From Beverwykella pulmonaria (Eukaryota > Ascomycota > Dothideomycetes > Pleosporales > Melanommataceae), in the NCBI GenBank assembly GCA_001599595.1, contig BCHH01000011.1:579894-643893 (forward strand): a stretch of DNA of 64,000 nucleotides. Reading direction: 5' to 3'. Positions 11,760 through 22,347 of the stretch are shown piece by piece. The first letter of the stretch is position 1. Each line of letters begins with the position of its first letter. A model generated the notes under the pieces. It was not told the origin of the DNA. It did no database searches and saw nothing but the letters and a program-made list of their open reading frames with translations. A program made the position numbers and the translations under genes.

Positions 11760-14700
11760 CCCTCTTAGATTTAAGCAAATTGCAAGGGTGGTTTAGGGTA
11801 GGTTCAAGGCAGGTTTAGGTATGCTTAGGTATTTCTTGTGGAATAGTAAGACAGCCTTAGTGTCTTTTATCTCTGTTGCAGGTTCCTAGCTTAGTTTATT
11901 ATATCTAGTCTATTAGACTAGGTATTTATAGTATTAGCGTTGACGGTTGTAGCGGAGTTCCTTGACGCTGTTAACAGTCTATTTAGTTTTACCTTCAACC
12001 TCTATAGGTTTAGGTGGTGGGTTTTGTTGGCTAGGCAGGTAATTAGATTTAGGTGCTGCAGGTTGGAGTAATAACACATAAAAGACAGGGTGTATTTTTA
12101 TAGTTTTAGGTAGTTTGAGGTGGTAGGCGTGCGAGCTAACTAGCTTTAAGATTAGGTACAGGCCAAGGTTCTTCTAGTCTAATTTCTTTAACTTGCGCTT
12201 AGTTTGGATGTTTTAGGTGTTTAGCTAGACTTTATCACCCACCTTATAGTTAGGTGCAGGTGATTAGTTTTAGTTTGCATACTCTTGTTAATATGCTTGT
12301 GCCCACAGGAGTTCCTCTTGCACAAATTCCTAGAGCTCCTTTATATTGTTAACAAAGTGGTTTGTGGCTTCTACTTGGGTAGCTTGGAAGTAATGCTTAT
12401 TAATCTTAGAGGAAGGCTTAAATCCTATTTATAGGTGCTGTCTGTATGTGGCTAGGAACAGCAATACTTGTGTTAATTTGGAAGTTGTGTTGTTAGCTTT
12501 AAATTCTGCAGCAGGTAGCTATCTTACCTAGTTGTCTTGTCTGTAGTTTGTAAACGCACGTAGGACTTGTTCTATTACTGCGTTAGCGTTCTTAGTCTGT
12601 CTATTAGTCTTAGGATAGAAAGCAGATAACAATAGGGGATTAATTTAGAGTAGCTAACAGAGTTTAGTCTAGAATGCGGAGACAAACTGCGTCCCTCTGT
12701 CTAAGATAATTGTGTTGGGAAGGCTATGTAGTTTCCACACGTGTTAGTAGAACAGGTTGGCTACGTTAGGAGCTTAGATACTAGCACAAGGAATTAAGTG
12801 TTAATACTTGGTTAAGTAATTAACCACTACTATAATATTTGTGCAGCCTTTAGATTTAGGTAGTTTAGTAACAAAGTTAACAGAGATGTATTGCTATCTT
12901 AGTTTAGGCACTAGTAGTAGTTTTAGCAGGCCATGTTGTTTCTCACAGGAGGCTTTTGACTGTTGGCATGTGTGGCAACACAATACGTATTGTCTAATTG
13001 TCTTAAACATGCTGTGCTAGTAGTATTCTCTTTGCAGGATATCTAGGGTCTTGCTGTGACCTAAGTAGCCCCCTGCAGGCAAGTTATAGGCTAGTTGCAA
13101 CAGCTTTAGCTTTAGTTTGTTGTGGTTAGGTATTACAAGTTAGTTCTAGAAATACAACTGTCCTTGACAGTCCTTGCACTTACTAAGGGAGATCTTCTTT
13201 AACTGTTGTGTGCTGGAGCGCAGGAGACCCAAAATCTCTAAGATAAACTTGTTGTTTGCATATTTGTTAGCAATAATTTGTTAGATAGATTAGTTGGTCT
13301 CTACTAGGTTTAGTTTAGTGTATAGGGGTGCTGAGGAAGCCTTCTTGTTAACCCCTATAGGGTTATTAAACAAGTTAGGGTGGAGCAGTGTTTGCTTGCG
13401 GGCTTCTTAGGCTTAATCCTTGCCTAGTTTATCCTAGGATTGTTGTGTTAGTGCATTGGGCTTCTTACTGTACTTGCTAGGCTAGTAGGTAATTATAAAA
13501 TTGAATTAGGACAGGTATTTGGACTACCGCGCTTGCCAGTAGCTTAGTTGTTTTGTGGTAGTAAAGTACTGCAGGTTCTTATAATTACTTAGTACTTGTA
13601 TTAGGAACAAGGCTCCTTTAAGTTTAGGTTGCTATTGTTTGAAGCATTGGATAATTGCTAGTAACTCCTTGTTGTAGATCTTGTAGTTACACTTGGCAGG
13701 GTTTATGTGTTTTAAAAAGTACGCGACTAGTCTTAGGATTCCTTTGGCATCTTGCTGTGAGATAATGCTAGCAGTTACGTAGTTAGAAGAGTCAGCCTTG
13801 ACTACTATTAGTAGATTAGGGTTGAAGTGTTGGAGGATTGGAGCAGATATGAACGCGTTCTTTAGGTTGTCAAAGGTATGTTAACAGGTTGGATTGAAAT
13901 AGAACAGGATTTCCTTTTAGGTAAGAGCAATTAGAGGAGCAACAATCCTAGAGAAATTGTTAATAAATCTCCTGTAGAAGTTGGCAAATCCTATAAAGGC
14001 TCTAATGTCTTAGACGTTCTTTAGGTACTCCTACTTAACAATAGCTTGTACCTTCTTTGGGTCTATCTTAATGCTGTTAGTTAATATTACATATCTAAGG
14101 TAGGTAACTTTAGTTTTATAGAACTCGCACTTGTTAATGTTAAGTTGTATACTATGTTCCTTGAGGGCTGTGAGGACAAGTTAGACGTGTTTCTTATGTT
14201 TCTTTAGAGAGTTACTGTAGATTAGGATGTTGTTAATGTACGCAGTACAGAAGATGTTAAGATAAGGACGCAGGACATTATTCACAAAGTGCTAGAACGT
14301 GCTTGGAGCATTGGCTAGACTAAAGGGCATGACTAGGTATTCAAACAGGCTGTATTAGGTTTAGAAGGTGGTTAACTATTTATCTCCTTTAGCAATGCGC
14401 AGTTTGTTAAAGGTGGTGATAATGTTGAGTTTTGTGTAGTATTTAGCCTTGCTAAGTTGGCTTAGGGTTTCTTGTATTAGTAGGATTGGGTAATAGTTTT
14501 TAACAGTTAAAGCATTTAGGGCACAGTAGTTAACGCAGAATTAGAGACTACCTCTAGGTTTCTTTACAAAGATAACAGGTGATGCTATAGGAGAGGAGCT
14601 AGCTTGTATAAATCCTTTGGCTAGGTGATTGTCAAGATACTTTTGTAGTACTTTTAGTTTATTCTGTAACATGCTATATAGTAGTCTAAAGCTGTGTTCC

Positions 14701-16930
14701 TTTCTGTCCTGCAGGATAATTTTGTGGTTATATAATCTTCTTAGGGGAATCTTATTAGCTTCCTTGTAGGAGAATACATGCAACAGGTTGTAGTATTCTG
14801 CTAGGACCTTTGTAGCTAGATTAGTGTGCTCCTTAGGAGCCAAGGCTTTATTAATGTTAGCTATAGTGACTGCAAAGATTTTGTGATTGCGTTGTTAGGC
14901 ACTGTGGAGGAATAGGGCAGCTCTAATGTAGTAGATGTCTATTTCTAGGGTGGACGTTAGTTTAGGTTTAGGTTTGGGTTTAGGTTTAGTGTTGCCTCTC
15001 TTAGTAACAGGAGGAGAAGCTTTGTGTTTGTAAGTAAGGTTGTCTGCAGACAACTGTTAGTTTATCTTAGCTATTGCATAATAGTGTTAGGTTTGGGTGG
15101 TAAGTTTAAGATAATGCTTTAGTTTACAGGTTGGTTTTAGGGGATAGTTGTGGACAGTTGCTAATAGTTTGTGTTGTGCTGCACTGTGCGTATTTTGTAC
15201 TGTGTTACATAGTACGTCTAGGGTCTTAGGTTAGCGCAGACAGTGCGTCTGGCATTGGGGGGTGTTAAACAGGAGTTGTCTGTTGTTATAGTTGGGGATG
15301 ACCCTGTGTTTGTACAACTATAGTTAGCCAAGAATTATATTATGTTAGCTAGTAGTTGTAACAAAGAGGTGGATGCGTTTATAGTGGTTCATGTGCTGGA
15401 GGGTTATTATTACTGTATTAGTAATTGTACCTTCTTTGAGTTGTTTGCTGTTGAAACTAGTAGGTATTAATAGCTAGGCTAGTGGAGTTAGTTAGAGTTT
15501 TAGTTTGCGCGCTAGAGATCTGTTTATGTAGCTGCAACTAGTAGCTCCTAAGTTAACTAAGCAAAACGTGCTATAGGTTACTATGTCTTGTTAGAGGCTA
15601 ACAGGAATATTAATGTGGTATTTCTATGAGCTTAGTTTAGGAGGTGTGAGCTATAGGTTAGCAGAAATCTAGTAAGGGCGCGGTCCTGGGCAGTGGCTTA
15701 CGCTTGGGACTTTCCTTTTGGGGATAGGTTGTGCTTGTTGCAAGGACTGCGTGATTGTGGCTAACAGTTAGTGACAGTTAACAATGCTGTGGAACTTATA
15801 GTAGACAATAAGTTCTGTTGTGTTTGGGTTAGAGCTAAGGGAGGTTGGCTAGTGCTAGTTGCTCTAGCAGTAGGTATGGGGACAGTGCATTGCAGGGAGA
15901 TGTAATTCTTTGAGTTACATTTAAAGCAACAACCCTCCTTTATCTGTTTCTAGCGTTTAGCTAATCCTACTAGGGCGTAACCTGCTAGGTTAATTTCTAT
16001 AGCGTCTAGGTCTTGTTTAGCAGTAGTGGTGTAGGTTAATTGAGTTGGTTAGGCAGTAGAATGTTTGTAGGGTTGGTGATGGGGCAGCAGGCAGAGCATG
16101 TTGTTGTATTGTTTGCTAATAATATTGGCACAGTTAACAAGTTTTTTAGGGAAGTCTACACTAATAAGGGCTCCTTAGAGGTCCTTGTTTAGTAATTTAA
16201 GCAAGCAGTCTAGTAGTGCTGTGTTATTCTATCTAGATTCTTGTCTGTAGTAATGGAACTTGGCAAAGTATGAAGGGAAGCTCTTCTTTCCTTGGTAGAG
16301 TCTTGCTAGTTTTCTTTGTGCAGTAGCTTGTTAGTTTAGGTCGCCATATGTAGATTGTAATAGGTTTATAAGTTCTTCTACTAATTCTAGGGAGAAGGAA
16401 TTAACTAGGAGAGCAGTGTTGTCTTAGAGGCGTGTGATTGAGTATTAAAGGTGTTTAAGTTCTGTAGGATATTAGTTAAGGTTTCTGTGTAGCTTGTTCT
16501 TAAGTTAAGACAGGAAGGTGGGTAGTTCCTGTTGTTTGCTAGTAAAGAGAGGGGGATTAGGTAGTTGTTTAGTTTGGTGGGTGGTATTAGTTAGCTTAGT
16601 GGTTGGTTGCGTTGGCAAGCTGTTAGGTGTAGATAATGGGGTAACTATAGTAGGGATCTGTGGGTGGGCTGGAGATTCTACAGCTTTTAATCTATTGTTT
16701 AATTCTGTTACTAATTGGTCTGTGTTAGACGCATTAGGGGACGGAGTCTTTGACTTAATTGTTTGTATCTCTTTGTGTAGAGACGCAATTTGTTTTTTAA
16801 AGGCCTGTTGTTAATTGCTTAAGGCTTTAGCAAAGGAAGTCTGCATAAGCTGCATCTGTTCCTAGAAGGTTGCTATTAAGTCTATTAACTAAGGATTTAG
16901 TTTGGTTAGCGTTGTTATGTTAGTAAGGGT
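11760..16930 (-). pseudogene. gag-pol of gypsy copy 2, RIP-degraded
   Basis: Mirror image of the copy 1 coding region. The longest surviving open stretch is 14843-14541, corresponding to the pre-reverse-transcriptase segment (MAPKEHTNLATKVLAEYYNL, KEANKIPLRRLYN) and reaching FVKKPRGSL at the start of reverse transcriptase. Elsewhere TAA and TAG codons interrupt it every few dozen codons. Confidence 0.87.
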
Positions 16931-16945
16931 TTGACGCAACGTAAT

Positions 16946-17434
16946 GTTACAAGAGGCTATTAGTAGTAGAGGATAAAGGTTTAATTAAATACTAGATACT
17001 ACAGATACAATCTTAGGTGTGATAAATTATTATATAAGACGTTGCGTAAGGAGCTTGACTAGAGGTCCTTTAAGGTTTAATAAATACTTAGTCTAGTTTG
17101 TGCGTTAGGGGTCTGGTTTGTGCGCGGGCTAAGCCTAGTTAGGACTTGGTTCAGTATTTTAGGTTAGATTGGGTCGGCTAGTTGCTAACCTTGTTGAACT
17201 GTGAGTCGCAGTACAGTGCCAACGGTCGTCACTGTTGGTGTACTGTGAGTTAGAATGGGATGATGTGCGCAATGGGTATTAGTTAGTATTGTGCGCGAGT
17301 TCGGGTGTGTGAAGTACTATGCTGCGGAGTACAGTACTTGTCGGGACCGTCGTTCAGGACCGTTGTTCGGGACCGTCGTTCGGTATCGTTCGGGACCGTT
17401 GTTCGGAATTGGTGTCGCGGTGGTTACCGTGACA
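16946..17434 (-). repeat. 5' LTR of gypsy copy 2
   Basis: 489 bp. The half facing the hAT sequence (about 17150-17434) keeps CpG-rich sequence, while the inner half is transition-mutated. Confidence 0.92.
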
Positions 17435-19261
17435 TTATCTAGCATCAAGGAGTTAAGCTTTGTGTTAAATCTATCCTCCTTATTGTTGTTATTGTCTCCT
17501 ACTTCCAGCCTCTTTTTCTTAGGTGCAATAGCTCTCTATCAACGCAGCTACTTGTTAATTGTTTCCTGCAACTCCTAACAGCAGAGGAGCATTAAATAGA
17601 CAGAGTGCTACCTTACGCTGCCATCCTTAAGTAAAGTAAGAGTTACAAAGCTAATAATATCTTCATAGTGTTTTGTTTGTATCTCTATAAAGAGCTCTTG
17701 TTGTTTAGTAGAGACATTAATCGCGTTAACAAGGTTGTGTAGTTAGCTAATAACCCCACGCGTTTAGAAGATAGAGAACTGTTTTTTAGGAGGAGCGTTA
17801 GCTAACATAGCTTCAAACTTTGTAACGCCATCTCTATATATAATTACCTTAATAACAAGGTTTATAATGTGCCTAGCGCAGCAGATCTAATTCTCTTAAG
17901 AGAGCTCTATCCTAAGTTCCCTGTTAATTGCCTTAATAAAGGTAGAGTTGTTATTGCTTGCATTGTCACCTACAAAAAATTTAAACTTTAATACTGCATT
18001 ATATTTAACAAGGACTTCCCCAACAATTATAGCCTAGTTCTTACTAGTATAATCTCCCTGTAGGTTTTAGAAGGCAATAAAGATATTGTAGTACTTTTTT
18101 TAGGCGTCTGCAAGTTAATTTTAGGTTAGTTTTAAGTGTTGTAGCAGAATTAGAAGTTAAGGCCAAAGTGCAAAGATTTTAGTGATTTTCGCCACCCACG
18201 CACAGGCCACATACTAACAAAATAAGTAACTACGCCTAGAAAACTAAGGTAATTTAGGGAAGTCTAGATATCAACGCTTAACGTGATTGTACTACTTGCA
18301 GCGTGTAGTAAATCCTTAATCTCTCTCTTGCGCGTGTTAAGCCCCCTTATAATATAATCTCTAAGCATTACGTGGTTCCTAGGTAGAGCGTTGAGCAATT
18401 AAGGTTAATTCTATGTAAGTAACCCTCTTGTTTCTGGCGACGTTGCCTGATACAACAATATATTGTAAGAAATAATCTAATTAATGTACGCCTTCAACAG
18501 CTCATCTTCCTGCTAGGGTAACTGTAAGAAGGTGTTATTTGCTCCTGCTACTACTTTAGCAGCTTCCTAAGGATTGTTTAGTTTTAGGAGCTTAGGTATA
18601 AGGCTAGTAGAGATAGAAATTTAGTAAGATTTCTAGAGGTGTGTACTAATATAATGCGTAGAATCTGAGTACTTTGCACAGTTGCGCTTCCCTTGCTTAT
18701 AACACAACTTGCAGAGCCAAACACACCTATACAACCTACTAGGCTCTTGGTACAACAAATCTGCGCTATAATTATATATCCCTAAGCGTTTAGAGCCGCC
18801 CTGCAAGTGCCACTTGTTTACAACTCTCTATCTAATGTAGTCCTTTAACAGGCGCGTTAAACCCTTCTAAATCTAATCCTACCTTACAGGGAAACAAATA
18901 CCAAGATTTATTGACTTAGGAGTCTCCTCTAGGTAGTTATGCAATAGAGAATATGCAGGAGCTAATACAACAGATAAAGGCGTGCCTTTGCAGGAGGTAG
19001 GTGTTAATAACACTAGTAATAAAGGAACAGGCTGTTTCCTAAGGCGTTTTAAAGCCACCACGTGGTAAGGCAACGCGCTGCTTGCAGAAGAAGAGGAGGC
19101 TTAAGAAGCCTAGGATTGACGCGTAGAGCGTACAAAGTTATCCATTGCAACAACAACAACGGCAATATAGATGGGTGTTGATACATCACTAGTTTGTTGA
19201 TGAAAATTGGCCGTGCGAGATACCCTGCTAACTACAATAGGACTACTTCAAAAACAAAGCT

Positions 19262-19405
19262 CCTACAACACCAAAATATCCTCCGTATAGGCCGTATACG
19301 CGTAAAACTGCAGACTCACGTACGGTACGGTCAAACAAAATCGCTCTTACGTACGTACGACGTACGGCACTATTACGGTGCCGTAAACTACGACCGTACT
19401 ACGTA
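19262..19405. promoter_or_regulatory. hAT right subterminal repeats
   Basis: Clustered GTACGTACG, CGTACGG and CCGTATA words mirror those at 4011-4162. They are likely transposase-binding sites. Confidence 0.7.
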
Positions 19406-19420
19406 CTGATTACAACGCTG
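19400..19420 (-). repeat. hAT terminal inverted repeat, right
   Basis: Ends GATTACAACGCTG, the reverse complement of the left terminus. Confidence 0.92.
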
Positions 19421-19428
19421 CTCGCCTC
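19421..19428 (+). repeat. hAT target-site duplication, right copy
   Basis: Exact second copy of CTCGCCTC. Confidence 0.95.
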
Positions 19429-19488
19429 TAAGCTTCGAACGGATATCTGGTTTACAAGTCTTGGTGAATTATCCTTCCGCAAACAAGC

Positions 19489-20507
19489 ATGTCTTCAATT
19501 GCTTTCCAAATTCATTTGCCTGGGCACGAACAGGAAGAGGATATGGTGGCGGCAAACTCCGACGATGCACTCCTTGAAGGCTTTTCCATATCGCGCCAAA
19601 AGATACGCACACGCCTTACTACCTGGAGACGGTTTCTTCCCTGGATCCTCCATTGCGTTTTGCTCTTTACATCAATAGCCTTCTTCCTCTCAGGGTGGCT
19701 AAGCCTAGGGAGATGCCCGGAAACTTGGTGTAAGTGTTCTTAAAAAGATCAACAACAAATTGAATGCTCAAATACGCCTGTTCAGTCCCTATCGTTGGCG
19801 AGCATGCCCCGGTTGATACTGTACGCTTTCACGGCAACCTTGGATATGCATCGCCGTTTAAGGGACCTCCATCAAAAGCAGTTGACGAGGCTTGGGACGC
19901 AATCGCACCATGTACGCTTATACTGTTCCGACTACATCCTTTCAACGCTGAATTCTTTCTACACAGTGGGGGTGATGAGCATCTCAGAAGATGTATATAA
20001 GACACTAAATGCCTCTAAACATGCCACGAAAGTGCCTCCCGAAGCTGGTGGAGGATACATGGCAGTTTTCGAAGGTATCCACCTAATACACTGCGTTGTG
20101 AATTTTCCTCTCCTAGCAAAATTACATCCCTGATGTTGACATCTGAACAGAAATCTCTCTGGGAAACGACTTACCCCTCCTACTATACGGCCCAACACGC
20201 AATATTTCTCGAGCAACCATCCGAATGGCACGCGCACCTGGACCACTGCGCCGACATGCTACGCCAGAAGCTCATGTGCGACGCCGACGCCGACCTCATC
20301 ACATACAACTGGATCAAGAACCACTATGCGCCGAAACCAAATTTCAATGTGCAGCACCAATGCCGCAATTACCAGCATTTGTTGCAGATTGCGGCAAGGC
20401 AGAAGGTGGATGGGAGTAAGTTTGCGAATGGGTGGATCTTGAGACCATCCGATAGGCCCGTTGTTGAATTTGAGGAGCCACCTCTTGATCCGGATGCTAA
20501 TGAGTAG
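19489..20507 (+). CDS. UstYa-like (DUF3328) oxidase, intact
   Basis: UstYa-family proteins are small membrane-anchored oxidases that cyclise or oxidise peptide and other secondary-metabolite intermediates. Four exons: 19489-19729, 19786-19911, 19967-20097 and 20151-20507. The introns are 53-56 bp and all junctions keep frame, giving 284 residues. One transmembrane segment lies near residues 45-70 (FLPWILHCVLLFTSIAFFLS). The family's GPPSKAVDEAWDAI block follows, then two HxxHC motifs, HLIHC at about 161-165 and HLDHC at about 195-199, and the CRNY block. The hAT element ends 60 bp before the start, so the native promoter has been displaced by 15.4 kb. Whether it is still expressed cannot be seen. 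Confidence 0.88.
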
Positions 20508-21005
20508 ATTATGAGTACAGAATTAATAGCCAATGCCAGGCTGTTTTGGCGCAATAAAGTCTACATGCAATATTCCATCCCCGATTGCCTCTTGCTTCGC
20601 CCCCAAGTAATTTGCTTACTTCGGCCCCTCACCCTCACCTCGTCCCTTGTAATCAGCATTCAGTGCTACGCATAATCGTTATCACAACACTGCCCCAATC
20701 CAAAATCTCCCACTCTATTCATCCAATTGTCTTTCTTCACCAGAAATATCTCAGCTTTGTGTAAATATTCTGTGTTACAAGAACCGTAGTGCCGTATCAC
20801 TAGTAGCAAAAACTGTTGTGTCAAAACAGGAAGGAGGTTTAGATTCTTGTTAAGGAAGAAATCTCACGTACATGAGCATTATTCACGGAGCGAGGAACGA
20901 GCGTATTGAATTTACCTTCTCCAGGGCCTCCAGATTCTATAGCTAGCGGAATTTCCTATTTCAAATTTTTTCCGACCGAGGAGAATCAAAGTTAGGAACC
21001 TAATA
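20508..21005. other. intergenic, nothing recognised
   Basis: Sequence downstream of the UstYa-like gene. No convincing frame or RNA gene was seen. Confidence 0.6.
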
Positions 21006-21099
21006 CAGTCAAACCTCGTTATAACGAAATATCGCTATAGCGAGTCGAATTTATATGATAATTGGACAATCGGTGCCATCAAAATACGAGGGTTGACTG
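21006..21099. mobile_element. 94-bp pogo/Fot1-type MITE
   Basis: Terminal inverted repeats CAGTCAAACCTCGT and ACGAGGGTTGACTG (about 13 of 14 matching) are flanked by a TA duplication (21004-21005 and 21100-21101). Internal palindromes CGTTATAACG and CGCTATAGCG are present. It is non-coding, too short for a transposase, and so dependent on a Tc1/mariner or pogo-type enzyme elsewhere. Confidence 0.78.
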
Positions 21100-21140
21100 T
21101 ATGCATGCTCTCCCGATGCTTCGGTATTCCGTTGGTGGTT

Positions 21141-21285
21141 ACCTGAAGTATGCACTTATCACAGGCCCTAGAATCCCTCCTTCATATCCTGCAAACGCCG
21201 CATTTGTGCCGCCTTCAATAAAAGTAGAGCCCACAGCACTCAGCACGGCCGCAATCCATTCGGGCCGGCCCATCTGCAGCTTATG
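21141..21285 (-). other. open-frame block, possible exon or gene remnant
   Basis: On the minus strand, after an AG at about 21286, about 46 codons stay open, including GRPEWIAAVLSAVGSTFIEG and AFAGYEGGILGPVISAYF. A possible donor (GGTAAC) closes it. The composition is protein-like (Gly/Ala-rich, hydrophobic), but no family was recognised and no start or partner exon could be fixed. It may be a decayed exon cut short by the neighbouring MITE. Confidence 0.25.
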
Positions 21286-21396
21286 AGAGAGCAACACAGA
21301 CGCTGCACGCGAAGATAAATAATGAAGGCGGTATTCATTGAGTTACATAGAGAGCCCATTTGACCGCAATCTCCTAATTCCGAACATTCCTCTGTT

Positions 21397-21643
21397 CTAT
21401 ATGTCACAATTGTCAATTCCAATACCTAGGTAGCCTCCGCGTTTCTTCAAGATGCAAATGTCGGTATCGAACTCAGTAGAGCCGTCTCGCTTCTCTCGGT
21501 AGTTTTCGCGAATAGTTACAATATCGCCTTGGGAGCTTCAAGCAAAGCTTTGCGGTGGTAAGTAAACACCTACCTTGCATTGGTATTGCTGCTCCCAAAG
21601 TTAATAGAGGCATGAGAAAATTCACTCCTTTGTTTAGCTTCAT
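21397..21643 (-). CDS. two-exon secreted pre-peptide with two dibasic sites (66 aa)
   Basis: Exon 1 is 21643-21574 and exon 2 is 21527-21397. The 46-bp intron (GTAGGT donor, AAG acceptor) restores frame exactly, giving 66 residues. Residues 1-21 form a signal peptide (MKLNKGVNFLMPLLTLGAA). Dibasic sites at residues 36-37 (KR) and 51-53 (KKR) fit Kex2-type processing. They delimit two 13-residue units, 38-50 and 54-66, which share Gly at position 2, Asp at 9 and Cys at 11; the second also holds a Tyr. It sits between two UstYa-like genes. Known fungal UstYa substrates are secreted, Kex2-cleaved repeat peptides, so this is a candidate precursor, by inference. A small secreted effector is the alternative. 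The acceptor has a weak pyrimidine tract. Confidence 0.5.
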
Positions 21644-22347
21644 GATGATTGAGGTTTTTGAAAGGATAGTTTGGCAGTAGGAGGTTCTTTGGGGAGATTT
21701 GAGCTCGGGGGAAGAGGTGGACGATGGCAGTGAGGACCCAAAGACAAGGCTTCATTTGTCACTTATGTCTCATTCGACACACCGGACTTACGCATTTACA
21801 TTCCTACAGATTTGTGCATCAGGATATGAACCATGCGTCTTTCAAGGGTGCTTGACATGGGATTATTGACCAGTTCGACTGACGCTGCTGTGCCTCAATT
21901 TTGAAGATGCTGGAGTAAGTACAGCCAAAGTTCTTTCATGCCCGCTGCAGTGGAGTCTCGCCTGTGTCATCGAAAACTTAAATTGCAACGGCTTGGCCTC
22001 TGAATACGGTGAGCGTATTGGCTCCGCTTCGATCATGCTCCGGCAATGACGCGTTTTTGATTAAACGGCCTTGTAGGGGTTACCTGTCCTTCCTCCGGAT
22101 AATTACGTGAGGGCCGGCGTATCTGTAGGTCAAGAATGCAAGGAATAGTGGCGCCTTAGACATTCCCTCCTCTGGTGATCAAAGGGAAACCATGTCACTG
22201 CTTTTTCGAAGGAAATGCAATTGCCTGTCGTGCGGTAAACAATCAAGCTTAGCGTCTGTCTCAATATTTCCCCTTTCAATCTTTCGCGCCCTTTTATCTT
22301 TTTTTAATCTTTGAAGTAACTCCAGGCTCTCCACTGTTCAAGGCCCA

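Larger units (their letters stand above)
11274..17434 (-). mobile_element. Ty3/gypsy chromovirus copy 2, inverted
   Basis: Second member of the same family, on the minus strand. It is 6.16 kb with the 5-bp target duplication TTATC at 11269-11273 and 17435-17439. It sits only about 320 bp from copy 1, and the two 3' LTRs face each other. The same domain order is read on the minus strand, again full of stops. Confidence 0.93.
4170..19145 (-). pseudogene. hAT transposase, degenerate and split by two retrotransposons
   Basis: The N-terminal part begins at the ATG at 19145 (MDNFVRS) and carries a BED-like zinc finger near 18730-18640 (W-L-C-K-L-C, later H-Y-I-S-T-H-L). Reading is interrupted by TAG and TAA codons. 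The middle part between the insertions (11268-10951) still reads LLANFLQLFYKITKRLKG, resembling the hAT RNase-H-like core. The C-terminus at 4415-4170 is the open hAT dimerisation domain, with DYLSILSTLCDCERAFSRAR, RNRLGG and TIEALQLQKNWL. Two LTR retrotransposons interrupt it at 4775-10945 and 11274-17434. It cannot encode a functional enzyme. Most nonsense codons fit C to T changes. Confidence 0.88.
3998..19420 (-). mobile_element. hAT DNA transposon, 15.4 kb with two nested LTR retrotransposons
   Basis: The ends are inverted repeats: CAGCGTTGTAATC at 3998 and its reverse complement ending at 19420, extending to about 20 bp with one mismatch. Exact 8-bp target duplications flank them. With the two gypsy insertions removed, the element is about 3.1 kb, normal for an autonomous hAT. 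The transposase lies on the minus strand with a BED-type zinc finger near the N-terminus and a hAT dimerisation domain at the C-terminus, and is broken by many stops. The right end lies about 60 bp before the ATG of a UstYa-like gene. Confidence 0.93.
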
